A stretch of DNA of 10,847 nt from Clostridiales bacterium (GTDB lineage Bacteria; Bacillota; Clostridia; Peptostreptococcales; Anaerovoracaceae): assembly GCA_009778415.1 (NCBI GenBank), contig WRJV01000274.1, positions 1-10,847 on the forward strand, given 5' to 3'. This document shows, piece after piece, positions 1-6,322 of the stretch. How positions within the stretch are numbered: position 1 is the first letter of the stretch; each line of letters starts with the position of its first letter. Made by a program: the position numbers and the translations under genes. The notes below the pieces were generated by a model. The model made no database searches. It saw only the letters and a list, made by a program, of their open reading frames with translations, and was not told the origin of the DNA.

Positions 1-87
1 GTTCCCATCCCGAACACAGAAGTTAAGCTCCCCTGCGCTGACGATACTCGGCGGGCAGCCGCCCGGGAAAATAGGACGTTGCCGGTT
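1..87 (+). rRNA. rrf: 5S ribosomal RNA, 3' part (5' end outside window)
   Basis: The first bases hold the conserved 5S core: GTTCCCATCCCGAACAC followed by AGAAGTTAAGCTC. The 3' part contains a GGGAAAATAGGACGTTGCC segment that matches the loop E/helix I side of bacterial 5S rRNA. Compared from memory with the Bacillus subtilis 5S, about 30 nt are missing at the 5' end, and the mature 3' end falls near base 87 (uncertain by a few bases). 5S normally closes the 16S-23S-5S operon, so an rRNA operon probably lies just upstream. A hairpin terminator starts 6 bases downstream. Confidence 0.93.
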
Positions 88-92
88 TTACC

Positions 93-125
93 AAAAAGGC
101 AGCCAATCAGCTGGTTGCCTTTTTT
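93..125 (+). terminator. Bidirectional intrinsic terminator after 5S rRNA
   Basis: The 13-bp stem AAAAAGGCAGCCA / TGGTTGCCTTTTT has one G-U pair and a 6-nt loop (ATCAGC). It ends in a T run on the plus strand, as expected at the end of an rRNA operon. The A run at the 5' side gives a T run on the minus strand too, so it can also stop the convergent MerR gene that ends at 176. Confidence 0.85.
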
Positions 126-152
126 ACTGCGCTAAGCATGGCGCAAGGGCGC

Positions 153-177
153 GACACAAGAACCGTCTCCTTTTGTC
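153..177. repeat. Imperfect palindrome of the GAACCGTC type (possible dispersed REP-like element)
   Basis: The arms GACACAAG (153-160) and CTTTTGTC (170-177) pair with a single C-T mismatch around a 9-nt centre, AACCGTCTC. From memory, palindromes built on GACAC-AAGAACCGTC-CC-TTGTC are scattered between genes in many Clostridia, so this may be one copy of such a family. Only one copy is visible here. The element overlaps the TGA stop (176-178) of the minus-strand MerR gene. Its identity as a dispersed repeat is inference. Confidence 0.4.
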
Positions 178-988
178 ACACTTCTATGTGGGTAACGCCC
201 GCCATGAATTTTGACACGTATTGGCTCGGGTCTACAATGCTGATTTCGTCCAGAAGGTATCCGACATAGACGGGGCCGTTGAAAACCAAGCCATGCTCTT
301 TCGCAAAGGTTTCTATTCGCTGGGGCATGTCGCCAAACACACCGTAATAACCGCGCCTGTAAGCGACAAGGTAAGCCCCTCTTTTGCGGAGAGTGTTGCC
401 TATGGGGTCTTGGGAATAGAATTTGTCCGGTTTATTTGGAGCGGCCAAAAACGTGTTGATGTCTTGGTGGTAACCGCCGATGGGGTATCTCAGGTTTATC
501 CTGTAATCGTTGGCTGAATTGCAGAATTTAATGAACTCTTCATAAAATGTGTCCTTGTCTTCAAAGTCAGTGTCAGGGCCGAGGACCAGCTTGGCTTCGT
601 CAAGTTCCTGCACGCTTATCTCGTTCACGTCAGCCAGGAGGCCTTCCTGTATGTTGTTGCGGAACGTGTGTATTATCGTGTAGGCGGTCCAGAGCTCGTG
701 TACGCTGGCGTCGAGCTTCGTTTCCTGTCGGCTAAGCAAGTCGATGATGCTTTTTGGCGTCCTGTCTTTGCTCATTTCCTTAATGGTGGTCAAAGGTATG
801 CCAAGGTCGATAAGGACGTTTATGAAGTTGAGCAGGATTATTTGAAACGGAGCGTAGTAGCGGTAGTAGTTTTCACCGCGGGCTGCGGGAGGAAGGAGGT
901 TGATTTCATCGTAATATCGCAGTGTGGACTGGCTTACTCCCGTAAACTCTGAAAATTCTTTTATGGAAAACAAAGATGTTTCATTCAT
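176..988 (-). CDS. MerR-family transcriptional regulator with GyrI-like effector domain
   Basis: This 270-residue protein is probably a ligand-responsive transcription regulator of the BmrR type. Residues about 7-75 form the MerR winged helix-turn-helix: FSIKEFSEFTGVSQSTLRYY, then DEINLLPP, then the YYRYY wing segment. Residues about 80-115 look like the dimerising coiled coil. Residues about 125-270 resemble the GyrI-like/BmrR effector-binding fold, with a YRRGYYGVF strand and GPVYVGYLLDE near the C-terminus. BmrR-like proteins bind hydrophobic or cationic compounds and activate efflux genes, but no transporter lies next to this gene, so target and ligand are unknown. The ATG at 986-988 is preceded by GGAGG (996-1000, minus strand) with a 7-nt spacer, which supports this start. 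It is convergent with the 5S gene and divergent from the tmk operon. Confidence 0.88.
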   Translation of the reverse strand: MNETSLFSIKEFSEFTGVSQSTLRYYDEINLLPPAARGENYYRYYAPFQIILLNFINVLIDLGIPLTTIKEMSKDRTPKSIIDLLSRQETKLDASVHELWTAYTIIHTFRNNIQEGLLADVNEISVQELDEAKLVLGPDTDFEDKDTFYEEFIKFCNSANDYRINLRYPIGGYHQDINTFLAAPNKPDKFYSQDPIGNTLRKRGAYLVAYRRGYYGVFGDMPQRIETFAKEHGLVFNGPVYVGYLLDEISIVDPSQYVSKFMAGVTHIEV

Positions 989-1017
989 TTGAATGCCTCC
1001 GATTTCATAATATACAT

Positions 1018-1023
1018 ATTATA
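1018..1023 (-). promoter_or_regulatory. -10 box of the MerR-family gene
   Basis: On the minus strand a perfect TATAAT sits 30 bases upstream of the ATG and just before the GGAGG ribosome binding site. No good -35 hexamer is found 16-20 bp further upstream. A weak -35 is common at promoters controlled by activators or by a MerR protein itself. Position and context support it; no experiment is implied. Confidence 0.55.
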
Positions 1024-1031
1024 CCACATAT

Positions 1032-1050
1032 TTAGTAACAAACGGACTAA
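1032..1050. promoter_or_regulatory. Candidate operator dyad of the MerR-family regulator
   Basis: TTAGT (1032-1036) and ACTAA (1046-1050) form a 19-bp inverted repeat with a 9-nt centre. It starts 8 bp upstream of the TATAAT of the MerR gene and covers the place of its -35 region. MerR-family proteins bind dyads of about this span at their own promoters, so autoregulation is plausible. Five-base arms in AT-rich DNA can occur by chance, so confidence is low. Confidence 0.3.
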
Positions 1051-1077
1051 CATCGTGAACAAAAAACAAGAATTTTT

Positions 1078-1093
1078 GCGGGCGACAGCCCGC
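1078..1093. repeat. Perfect GC-rich inverted repeat between divergent promoters
   Basis: GCGGGC and GCCCGC are exact inverted copies around a GACA centre, in otherwise AT-rich intergenic DNA. The flanking TTTTT and AAAAA can extend the stem if a GTT bulge is allowed. It lies upstream of both the MerR-gene -10 box (1018-1023) and the tmk-operon promoter (1119-1147), so it would not be in either main transcript. It could be a protein-binding site, or a terminator for read-through, although neither strand has a long T run after it. Confidence 0.45.
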
Positions 1094-1118
1094 GTTAAAA
1101 AGGAACTCTGGTTTTTAT

Positions 1119-1147
1119 TTGCTGATGCATTGCTTATGTGATATAAT
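1119..1147 (+). promoter_or_regulatory. Extended -10 promoter of the 39-codon gene/tmk/holB/ricT operon
   Basis: A perfect TATAAT (1142-1147) is preceded by TGA, which makes a TGnTATAAT extended -10. A weak -35, TTGCTG (1119-1124), lies exactly 17 bp upstream. The next gene start is at 1179, behind a strong ribosome binding site, so the leader would be about 25 nt. Confidence 0.7.
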
Positions 1148-1178
1148 ACAAAGGACACATTTACGGAGGAGTATTTAC

Positions 1179-1298
1179 ATGTTTGAATTGAAGGTTATTT
1201 TCGTAGCGCTGCTTTGTGTACCCCTCCTGGCCGCTTGCGTTTTGCTCGTTTCGAAACTGCTAGATGAAATATTAAAAAAAGCAAACAGGAGAGTTTAA
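1179..1298 (+). CDS. Small membrane peptide, 39 residues, coupled to tmk
   Basis: The gene is ATG to TAA, 39 codons. It has a strong ribosome binding site (GGAGGA at 1165-1170, 8 nt before ATG) and a consensus-like promoter just upstream. The peptide begins MFELK. A hydrophobic stretch at about residues 6-25 (VIFVALLCVPLLAACVLLV) could span the membrane once, and the C-terminal tail KKANRRV is basic, which suggests an N-out, C-in single-pass protein. Its TAA shares an A with the ATG of tmk (TAATG at 1296-1300), so translation of tmk is probably coupled to it. I recognise no family. It could be a genuine small protein or a leader peptide whose translation drives tmk. Confidence 0.68.
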   Translation: MFELKVIFVALLCVPLLAACVLLVSKLLDEILKKANRRV

Positions 1299-1933
1299 TG
1301 AAGACAGGATTGTTTATTTCACTGGAAGGACCGGACGGATCCGGAAAGTCGACGCAACTGACAAGGATCAAGTCTTTTTTAGACGAAAAAGGGTACAGCA
1401 TCACCGTCACAAGAGAACCCGGGGGGACGGTCATAGGCGAAAAGATCAGGAGGCTGGTTCTGGACAAGGAATACGCCGAAATGGACAACAGGGCAGAAGC
1501 GCTCCTGTACGCCGCAGCCCGCGCACAGCATGTCACCGAGGTAATAAAGCCAGCTTTGGAACGCGGGGACGTTGTGATATGCGACAGGTTTATCGATTCA
1601 AGCATCGTGTATCAAGGCTATGGAAGGAACCTGGGGTGGCAGCAGGTAAAAGAAATAAACGAGTTCGCGGTAGCCGGCTGCATGCCCGACTTGACGTTTT
1701 TGTTCAAGCTGAACCCTGAAATAGGCAAAGCCAGGATTGACGCAGGGGAACGGGACAGGCTTGAAAGCGAAGAAAACGAATTTCATCAAGAAGTGTTCAG
1801 AGGGTACGAAGAAATAGAGAAACTGTACCCGCAGAGAGTTATTGGGATTGACGCTGGTGGCAGCGTGGACGACATCCACGAAAAAGTCATATGGCATCTT
1901 GACATGATTTTGAAGGAGAAATATGACACTTGA
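1298..1933 (+). CDS. tmk: Thymidylate kinase (dTMP kinase)
   Basis: This cytoplasmic enzyme makes dTDP from dTMP and ATP, an essential step to dTTP. Diagnostic motifs are the P-loop GPDGSGKST (residues 11-19), REPGGT (39-44) and the DR pair in the CDRFIDSSIVYQG segment (95-107). The lid region is DAGERDRLESE (about 148-158), with a TMPK-like arginine and acidic residues. The length of 211 residues is normal for bacterial TMPK. The ATG at 1298 overlaps the stop of the preceding 39-codon gene, with AGGAGAG just upstream. The 3' end overlaps holB by 11 bp. A tmk-holB pair is typical of Firmicutes and links nucleotide supply to replication. Confidence 0.97.
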   Translation: MKTGLFISLEGPDGSGKSTQLTRIKSFLDEKGYSITVTREPGGTVIGEKIRRLVLDKEYAEMDNRAEALLYAAARAQHVTEVIKPALERGDVVICDRFIDSSIVYQGYGRNLGWQQVKEINEFAVAGCMPDLTFLFKLNPEIGKARIDAGERDRLESEENEFHQEVFRGYEEIEKLYPQRVIGIDAGGSVDDIHEKVIWHLDMILKEKYDT

Positions 1934-2732
1934 CGATGTAAAAAACAATGGTTTTTTGATCAAACGCATTTCAACTTTCGTGTTGAACGGCAACGTTTCG
2001 CATGCGTATATTTTTGAAGGCGCACTAGGCATAGACAAAAGCCTGCTGGCAGACTGTTTTGCGAAAGCGATTCTCTGCCGGGCGCGGCCGGGGGTGGGCT
2101 GCGATTCATGCATTGTTTGCAGAAAAATCAATCATGGGAACCACGAAGATGTAATCCACATAGAAAAAGACGACAATAGCGTCAAAGACGAAGCGATAGA
2201 GGACCTGCAGGCAAAGCTAAAAATGAAACCCTACGCCGGCGACCGCAGCATAGCGATAATAAAGGATGCCGACACGATGACGCGCAGGGCGCAAAACAGG
2301 CTTTTGAAGACTTTGGAAGAGCCATTTCCGGGCACAGTGATCGTTCTTTTGGTAGAAAATACAGAAAGTTTATTAGAGACGATACTTTCCAGGTGCATCA
2401 TTATGAAGTGGCGCCAGTTCGTCCCGGAGCGTCCCGGCAGGCTTCAGGCAGATGCCGAAGACATGGTGAAAATGCTTTTAAACGGTACACCATTCTACGC
2501 TTGTAAAGCGAAGATAAAAAGCTTGTCGGAAAGCAGGGACGATGCGCTGGATCTTCTGGACGCCATGGAGAATTCGTACGGTAGGCACATCAGTGAACGC
2601 TCCGTCGACAAAACAGCCTTGGCTCGGGCTGTACGCAATTTGGAAGATGCGAGGAGGAAGTTGAGGCTAGGAATGAACGTTTCATACGCCTTGAGCAATA
2701 TGATACTCGAAATGGAGGACAGGCAATGGTAA
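1923..2732 (+). CDS. holB: DNA polymerase III delta' subunit (clamp loader)
   Basis: This is the delta' subunit of the DnaX clamp-loader complex, which opens and loads the beta clamp at replication forks. The N-terminal AAA+ fold shows SHAYIFEGALGIDKSLLA, a zinc module with cysteines at about 52, 60, 63 and 66, the LLKTLEEP segment (127-134), and an SRC motif at 156-158. The Walker A position reads GALGIDKS, with Asp where a Gly is normal; delta' need not hydrolyse ATP, so this is compatible with function. At 269 residues it is shorter than the roughly 330 common in the family, so the C-terminal collar domain is compact. AGGAG lies just before the ATG. The gene overlaps tmk by 11 bp and ricT by 7 bp (ATGGTAA). 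Confidence 0.93.
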   Translation: MTLDDVKNNGFLIKRISTFVLNGNVSHAYIFEGALGIDKSLLADCFAKAILCRARPGVGCDSCIVCRKINHGNHEDVIHIEKDDNSVKDEAIEDLQAKLKMKPYAGDRSIAIIKDADTMTRRAQNRLLKTLEEPFPGTVIVLLVENTESLLETILSRCIIMKWRQFVPERPGRLQADAEDMVKMLLNGTPFYACKAKIKSLSESRDDALDLLDAMENSYGRHISERSVDKTALARAVRNLEDARRKLRLGMNVSYALSNMILEMEDRQW

Positions 2733-3643
2733 AAGTAGCGGGGGTCCGCTTTAAAAAGGCAGGCAAAATCTATTATTTCGATCCGAACGGATTTGAAATC
2801 GGCACCGACGCAAACGTTATCGTCGAAACAGCAAGAGGCCTTGAATTTGGGACGGTGGTGTCAGAACCAAAGGAAATAGGTGACGACTGCGTCGTTACGC
2901 CTCTTAAAAAGATAATAAGGGTCGCAGACAAAAAAGACTTGATTCAACATGAAGAAAACGAAAAGCGAAAACAGCGGGCGATGCGCCTTTGCCAAGACAA
3001 AATTGACAAGCATGGCTTAGTCATGAAACTTATCGACGTGGAGTACACTTTTGACAACAGCAAAATCATATTCTATTTCACCGCTGACGGCAGAGTTGAC
3101 TTCAGGGAGTTAGTGAAAGACCTTGCAGGCGTGTTTAAAACGAGGATAGAGCTGAGGCAGATAGGTGTGCGCGACGAGGCAAAGATGGTGGGCGGAATTG
3201 GGAATTGCGGCAAAGGGCTGTGCTGCCATACTTGGCTTCCCGAATTCGACCCTGTTTCAATAAAGATGGCAAAGGTTCAAAACCTTTCGCTCAATCCGAC
3301 GAAGATTTCGGGGATATGCGGCCGTTTGATGTGTTGCTTGAAGTATGAAAATGAAGTTTACTCGGAACTGAGGAAGGGGATGCCGGATTTGGGCGAGAGG
3401 GTCAAAACCCCCGACGGCCTAGCTGTGGTAACGGAATCAAACATTCTGGGGAGTGCTGTCAAAGTACGCCTGGTGCAGGAAGAAAAGAGCGCGGACAAGC
3501 CTGAAAAGCTCAGCGTTGAGACATATATTTACAAAAAACAGCAGGTAACAAGAATTCAGAAGAACGCAAAGAAAGAAAAAGACATATTTGAGGACATTGA
3601 TGAAGATATGCTCAATGAAATCAAGAACTTGCTCAAGGATTGA
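2726..3643 (+). CDS. ricT: RicT/YaaT, PSP1-domain protein
   Basis: This is the homologue of Bacillus RicT (YaaT), which forms a complex with RicA and RicF. In B. subtilis that complex acts with RNase Y in mRNA processing and affects sporulation, competence and biofilm formation. The PSP1 region covers about residues 60-145. It is followed by two cysteine clusters, GNCGKGLCCHTWL (C161, C166, C167) and SGICGRLMCCLKYE (C198, C203, C204). These agree with the iron-sulfur ligands described for the Ric complex. The tail is rich in Lys and acidic residues. Length is 305 residues, near the usual 275-310. It overlaps holB by ATGGTAA with GGAGG upstream, so it is the last gene of the tmk operon. The holB-ricT order is conserved in many Firmicutes. 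Confidence 0.93.
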   Translation: MVKVAGVRFKKAGKIYYFDPNGFEIGTDANVIVETARGLEFGTVVSEPKEIGDDCVVTPLKKIIRVADKKDLIQHEENEKRKQRAMRLCQDKIDKHGLVMKLIDVEYTFDNSKIIFYFTADGRVDFRELVKDLAGVFKTRIELRQIGVRDEAKMVGGIGNCGKGLCCHTWLPEFDPVSIKMAKVQNLSLNPTKISGICGRLMCCLKYENEVYSELRKGMPDLGERVKTPDGLAVVTESNILGSAVKVRLVQEEKSADKPEKLSVETYIYKKQQVTRIQKNAKKEKDIFEDIDEDMLNEIKNLLKD

Positions 3644-3726
3644 CCCATGAAACGAGGCGCAGCGGCAAGCGTTCCGATGCATAAAAAGCCACGTTAGGCA
3701 AATATACTAAAATTATCAAAAATATG

Positions 3727-3755
3727 TTGAAATATTTTCAGCGTTGGGGGATAAT
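3727..3755 (+). promoter_or_regulatory. Vegetative promoter of the DUF948-like gene
   Basis: TTGAAA (3727-3732), a 17-bp spacer and GATAAT (3750-3755) match the SigA consensus at 4/6 and 5/6. The next ATG is at 3785, behind GGAGG. The intergenic region 3644-3784 holds no convincing terminator, so read-through from ricT may add to expression. Confidence 0.68.
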
Positions 3756-3784
3756 GTAATTACTACATTCCATGGAGGTTAACA

Positions 3785-4105
3785 ATGGACACGATATCGT
3801 TTAAGGAAGCATGCGCAGTAATTATAAGCGTTGGGCTGATTGTGCTTATCGCTTATGCCATCGCTGTCTTGAAAAATCTTGTCGTAACTGTCAAACAGAC
3901 TAACAAAATACTTGAAAACACAGAGGTTATTACAAAGGTAGCGGCAGACAAATCTAAGGAGGTTGACAAGTTAATAAGCGAAGTCGCTGCTTCTGTTGGC
4001 AGTGTTTCCGATATCATTAAGGGCAACCAAAGCAAAATATCTGCGCTTACATCCATTGTGAACGCGGTCGCCTCATTAAAAAACCTCATAAAGAATGAAT
4101 CATGA
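3785..4105 (+). CDS. Single-pass membrane protein with coiled coil, DUF948-like
   Basis: This 106-residue protein has an N-terminal membrane helix at about residues 9-31 (AVIISVGLIVLIAYAIAVL). A helical, heptad-like cytoplasmic part follows, with alternating Val/Ile/Leu and polar residues to the C-terminus. The architecture and the ILENTEVITK segment after the helix resemble the small DUF948 proteins of Firmicutes (YtxG-like), whose function is poorly defined. GGAGG lies 7 nt before the ATG, and the gene has its own promoter at 3727-3755. It stands between ricT and an abrB-type regulator, which gives no clear functional hint. Family assignment is by overall look, so function is left open. Confidence 0.75.
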   Translation: MDTISFKEACAVIISVGLIVLIAYAIAVLKNLVVTVKQTNKILENTEVITKVAADKSKEVDKLISEVAASVGSVSDIIKGNQSKISALTSIVNAVASLKNLIKNES

Positions 4106-4107
4106 TA

Positions 4108-4136
4108 TTGACTAAATATTTACAGACGAGTATAAT
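4108..4136 (+). promoter_or_regulatory. Strong vegetative promoter of the abrB-type gene
   Basis: TTGACT (4108-4113), a 17-bp spacer and TATAAT (4131-4136) match the SigA consensus at 5/6 and 6/6. It begins 3 bases after the stop of the preceding gene and lies 38 bases upstream of the ATG at 4174. This is one of the best promoters in the window. Confidence 0.85.
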
Positions 4137-4173
4137 TATGCTATGGAGCATTTTCATGAAAGGAGAATTGTAA

Positions 4174-4416
4174 ATGAAGGCTACGGGTATTGTTAGAAAA
4201 GTTGACGTATTGGGGCGCATTGTTCTGCCGATAGAGCTCAGGAAAACCCTGGACATTGAACGGGAGGATCCGATCGAAATCTATACGGACGGAGAATACA
4301 TCATGCTAAAAAAGTACGAACCAGCGTGCATATTCTGCGGCAACGCGAAAGACGTCAAGAGGATAAGGGACAAAAATGTTTGCAAAGATTGTTTGAATGA
4401 AATTCAGGGGCTATAA
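4174..4416 (+). CDS. AbrB-family transition-state regulator with C-terminal zinc knuckle
   Basis: This 80-residue DNA-binding protein carries an N-terminal AbrB/SpoVT swapped-hairpin domain (residues 1-47). The signature is TGIVRKVDVLGRIVLPIELR, then DIEREDPIEIYTDGE and IMLKKYEP. The C-terminal part has CIFC (52-55) and CKDC (70-73), a likely zinc-binding pair seen in many clostridial AbrB-like proteins. Dimers or tetramers of this family repress or activate genes at the change from growth to stationary phase or sporulation. AAGGAG lies 9 nt before the ATG, with a near-consensus promoter at 4108-4136. A hairpin follows 20 bases after the stop. Targets cannot be inferred from the neighbourhood. 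Confidence 0.92.
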   Translation: MKATGIVRKVDVLGRIVLPIELRKTLDIEREDPIEIYTDGEYIMLKKYEPACIFCGNAKDVKRIRDKNVCKDCLNEIQGL

Positions 4417-4436
4417 GTTTATTGTTCAAATCAGGC

Positions 4437-4460
4437 GCCTCTTCTACACCAAGGAGAGGC
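4437..4460 (+). terminator. Hairpin between the abrB-type gene and murA
   Basis: GCCTCTTCT (4437-4445) pairs with AGGAGAGGC (4452-4460): 9 bp with one G-U pair and a 6-nt loop. Only TTTAT follows directly, and a run of five T comes 14 bases further on. It may be a weak terminator that lets some transcription run into murA, for which I see no convincing promoter of its own. Confidence 0.5.
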
Positions 4461-4505
4461 TTTATGATTCCTTGTTTTTCGGTGTTTCGGTGATGGAGAA
4501 TTAAT

Positions 4506-5768
4506 TTGGCGAAATTTTTAGTGCAGAAAAGCGGCCCGCTGTACGGAGAAGTTGACATCAGCGGATCAAAAAATGCGGTGTTGCCCATAATGGCAGCATC
4601 GCTTCTCGCTGGTGCGGAATGCGAGATCATGGGCGTGCCGGCGCTCAAGGACGTCGAGGTTATGTGCGGGCTGCTAAGGAGCGTCGGCTCAAGCGTGTCT
4701 GAAGACTACGCAAACAACAGGATAGTAATAAGCACGCCTGAACGCGTTTCGGATGAGGCACCATACGAACTTGTAAAAAAAATGCGGGCGTCGATTCTCG
4801 CTATGGGGCCGCTTCTTGCAAAAACGGGCAGGGTCAGGATACCGCTTCCGGGCGGGTGCGCCATCGGCTTGCGCCCGATAGACCTTCACCTGAAAGGGCT
4901 GCAGGCCCTTGGCGCAGAAATAACACCGAAGCCCGGCTATGTTGAGGCGAAGGCAGAAACGCTGCGGGGCGGGAACGTGTACCTTGACTTCCCCAGCGTG
5001 GGGGCCACGGAGAACATCATAATGGCAGCGGTCCTTGCGGACGGTGTCAGCATAATTGAAAATGCCGCCGAGGAGCCCGAAATAGTTAACTTGGCCAATT
5101 TTTTGAACAAGATGGGCGCCAAGATCAAAGGAGTCGGAACGAACACGATAAAAATCGAAGGAGTCAAAGAACTCTCGGGGTGCAAGCATTCGGTGATTCC
5201 CGACAGGATTGAAACCGGGACGTTCATGATAGCTGCCGCCATAACTAGGGGGAACTTGCTCATAAAGAACGTGCTTCCAAACCATGTTAAGCCCATTACA
5301 GCAAAACTGCGCGAATGCGGCGTGTCGGTCGAGTATAACGATGAAAGCATTTTGGTCAGGGGCGACGCGTCGCCGCTCAGGTCTACCGACATTAAAACCC
5401 TTCCGTACCCAGGGTTCCCCACCGACGTGCAGCCTCAGTTCATGGCGCTGCTCACTACCATGAACGGGCCGAGCGTCATCATTGAAACGGTGTTTGAAAA
5501 CAGGTTTATGCATGTTGGGGAGCTGAACAGGATGGGCGCCAACATCAAGATCGAAGGGAACAACGCCATACTCCATGGGGGCAGGCCGCTTGAGGGGGCC
5601 AAGGTGATATGCACCGACCTGCGCGCCGGCGCTGCGCTGGTGCTCGCCGGGCTTGCTGCCGAGGGCACCACTGAGATTTCCGAGATATACCATATAGAAA
5701 GGGGCTATTCCAACTTTATCGAAAAGTTCAGAAAAATAGGAGCGGCCATTTTAAAAATCGACGGATAA
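4506..5768 (+). CDS. murA: UDP-N-acetylglucosamine 1-carboxyvinyltransferase
   Basis: MurA transfers enolpyruvate from PEP to UDP-GlcNAc, the first committed step of peptidoglycan synthesis in the cytoplasm, and is the target of fosfomycin. The EPSP-synthase-like fold is complete at 420 residues. Key residues are Lys22 in GSKNAVLP, Arg94 in KKMRAS and the catalytic loop PGGCAIGLRPIDLH with Cys118, which is the fosfomycin-sensitive Cys rather than the resistant Asp. Asp307 lies in the conserved FPTDVQPQ. The start is TTG at 4506: GGAG (4495-4498) stands 7 nt upstream and the N-terminus then reads (M)AKFLVQKSG, as in other MurA proteins. Many Firmicutes carry two murA copies, and I cannot tell which one this is. 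Confidence 0.97.
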   Translation: MAKFLVQKSGPLYGEVDISGSKNAVLPIMAASLLAGAECEIMGVPALKDVEVMCGLLRSVGSSVSEDYANNRIVISTPERVSDEAPYELVKKMRASILAMGPLLAKTGRVRIPLPGGCAIGLRPIDLHLKGLQALGAEITPKPGYVEAKAETLRGGNVYLDFPSVGATENIIMAAVLADGVSIIENAAEEPEIVNLANFLNKMGAKIKGVGTNTIKIEGVKELSGCKHSVIPDRIETGTFMIAAAITRGNLLIKNVLPNHVKPITAKLRECGVSVEYNDESILVRGDASPLRSTDIKTLPYPGFPTDVQPQFMALLTTMNGPSVIIETVFENRFMHVGELNRMGANIKIEGNNAILHGGRPLEGAKVICTDLRAGAALVLAGLAAEGTTEISEIYHIERGYSNFIEKFRKIGAAILKIDG

Positions 5769-5817
5769 AAAAGTGTTTGTTTTTTTTCAAAAATGTAACC
5801 CAAATGTATCCTTCGTG

Positions 5818-5826
5818 TGATATAGT
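5818..5826 (+). promoter_or_regulatory. Extended -10 promoter of the unknown 145-residue gene
   Basis: TGA (5818-5820) followed by TATAGT (5821-5826) matches TGnTATAAT with one change. There is no good -35 at 16-18 bp. The gene start at 5869 follows with GGAGG at 5858-5862. After murA there is no clear terminator, only an A-run/T-run (5767-5787), so murA read-through is possible too. Confidence 0.45.
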
Positions 5827-5868
5827 ATTAATAGATAGTAATTTTGTTTATTGTAATGGAGGTACCAG

Positions 5869-6306
5869 ATGGCACCTATGGTAGGAAGATTGGCTGTATC
5901 AGAGAGCCTGAAGACAATTTTAATATGCGTTGACTCATACGAAGATTCTTGCATAGAGGGTTCGGTTTTCCATGGCTCGTTCAAGGACGGCAGGAGATTT
6001 TCCAACCTGATGCAGCTGCTGCTGACAATTGAAGACATATTGGATGATACGGGATTCCCAAAAGCAACAACCGAAAAACGCCGTTTCAACACATTTAAGC
6101 AGATTGACAGAGAGACGAAAATCGTTGACGGCAGGCTCGATTTTGAGGCGCTCAAAGGCAAGTTGGCGACGTTCAGGCTGAAAATCATTTTCAGGCACAA
6201 CGCCAGCTGGCAGGGGTCGGTGGCTTGGATGGAGGACAACGACGAAGAACCATTCAGGAGCGCACTTGAATTGTTGATGCTCATGGACAGCGCTCTGTCA
6301 GGTTAG
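5869..6306 (+). CDS. Conserved-looking protein of unknown function, 145 residues
   Basis: I do not recognise a named family. The protein is soluble-looking, with no signal peptide or membrane segment and a mix of charged and hydrophobic residues. The N-terminal part has a strand-like segment (LKTILICVDSY) and FSNLMQLLLTIEDILDDTGFP, which looks helical. The C-terminal part runs RLKIIFRHNASWQGSVAWME, then EPFRSALELLMLMDSAL. From memory, a similar NASWQG...FRSALEL...DSAL ending occurs in short uncharacterised clostridial proteins, but I cannot verify it. The strong GGAGG site 6 nt before the ATG at 5869, a candidate promoter and a following hairpin terminator all support a real gene. An alternative ATG at 5878 is less well spaced. 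It lies after murA and convergent with the sirtuin gene. Confidence 0.82.
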   Translation: MAPMVGRLAVSESLKTILICVDSYEDSCIEGSVFHGSFKDGRRFSNLMQLLLTIEDILDDTGFPKATTEKRRFNTFKQIDRETKIVDGRLDFEALKGKLATFRLKIIFRHNASWQGSVAWMEDNDEEPFRSALELLMLMDSALSG

Positions 6307-6322
6307 GATGCACTGCTTGACT

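Noticed and set aside
128..145. TGCGC-GCGCA small inverted repeat after the 5S terminator
   Set aside because: A 5-bp stem with an 8-nt loop and no T run; it could be chance.
3647..3697. 16-codon frame after ricT (MKRGAAASVPMHKKPR) with AAGGA about 8 nt upstream
   Set aside because: Too short and basic to be convincing. The AAGGA lies in the end of ricT and no promoter or conservation can be shown.
4689..5693. Long open frame of 334 codons on the minus strand inside murA
   Set aside because: It lies wholly antisense to an intact murA with all catalytic residues. Its translation resembles no family and has no fitting ribosome binding site; it is a by-product of codon bias.
5767..5787. A-run and T-run after murA as a terminator
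   Set aside because: Only A-T pairs could form, with no GC stem, so efficient intrinsic termination is unlikely.
5787..6284. 165-codon minus-strand frame opposite the 145-residue gene
   Set aside because: The plus-strand frame has GGAGG, a candidate promoter and a terminator. The minus frame is Ser/Leu-rich without motifs and starts inside a terminator-free region.
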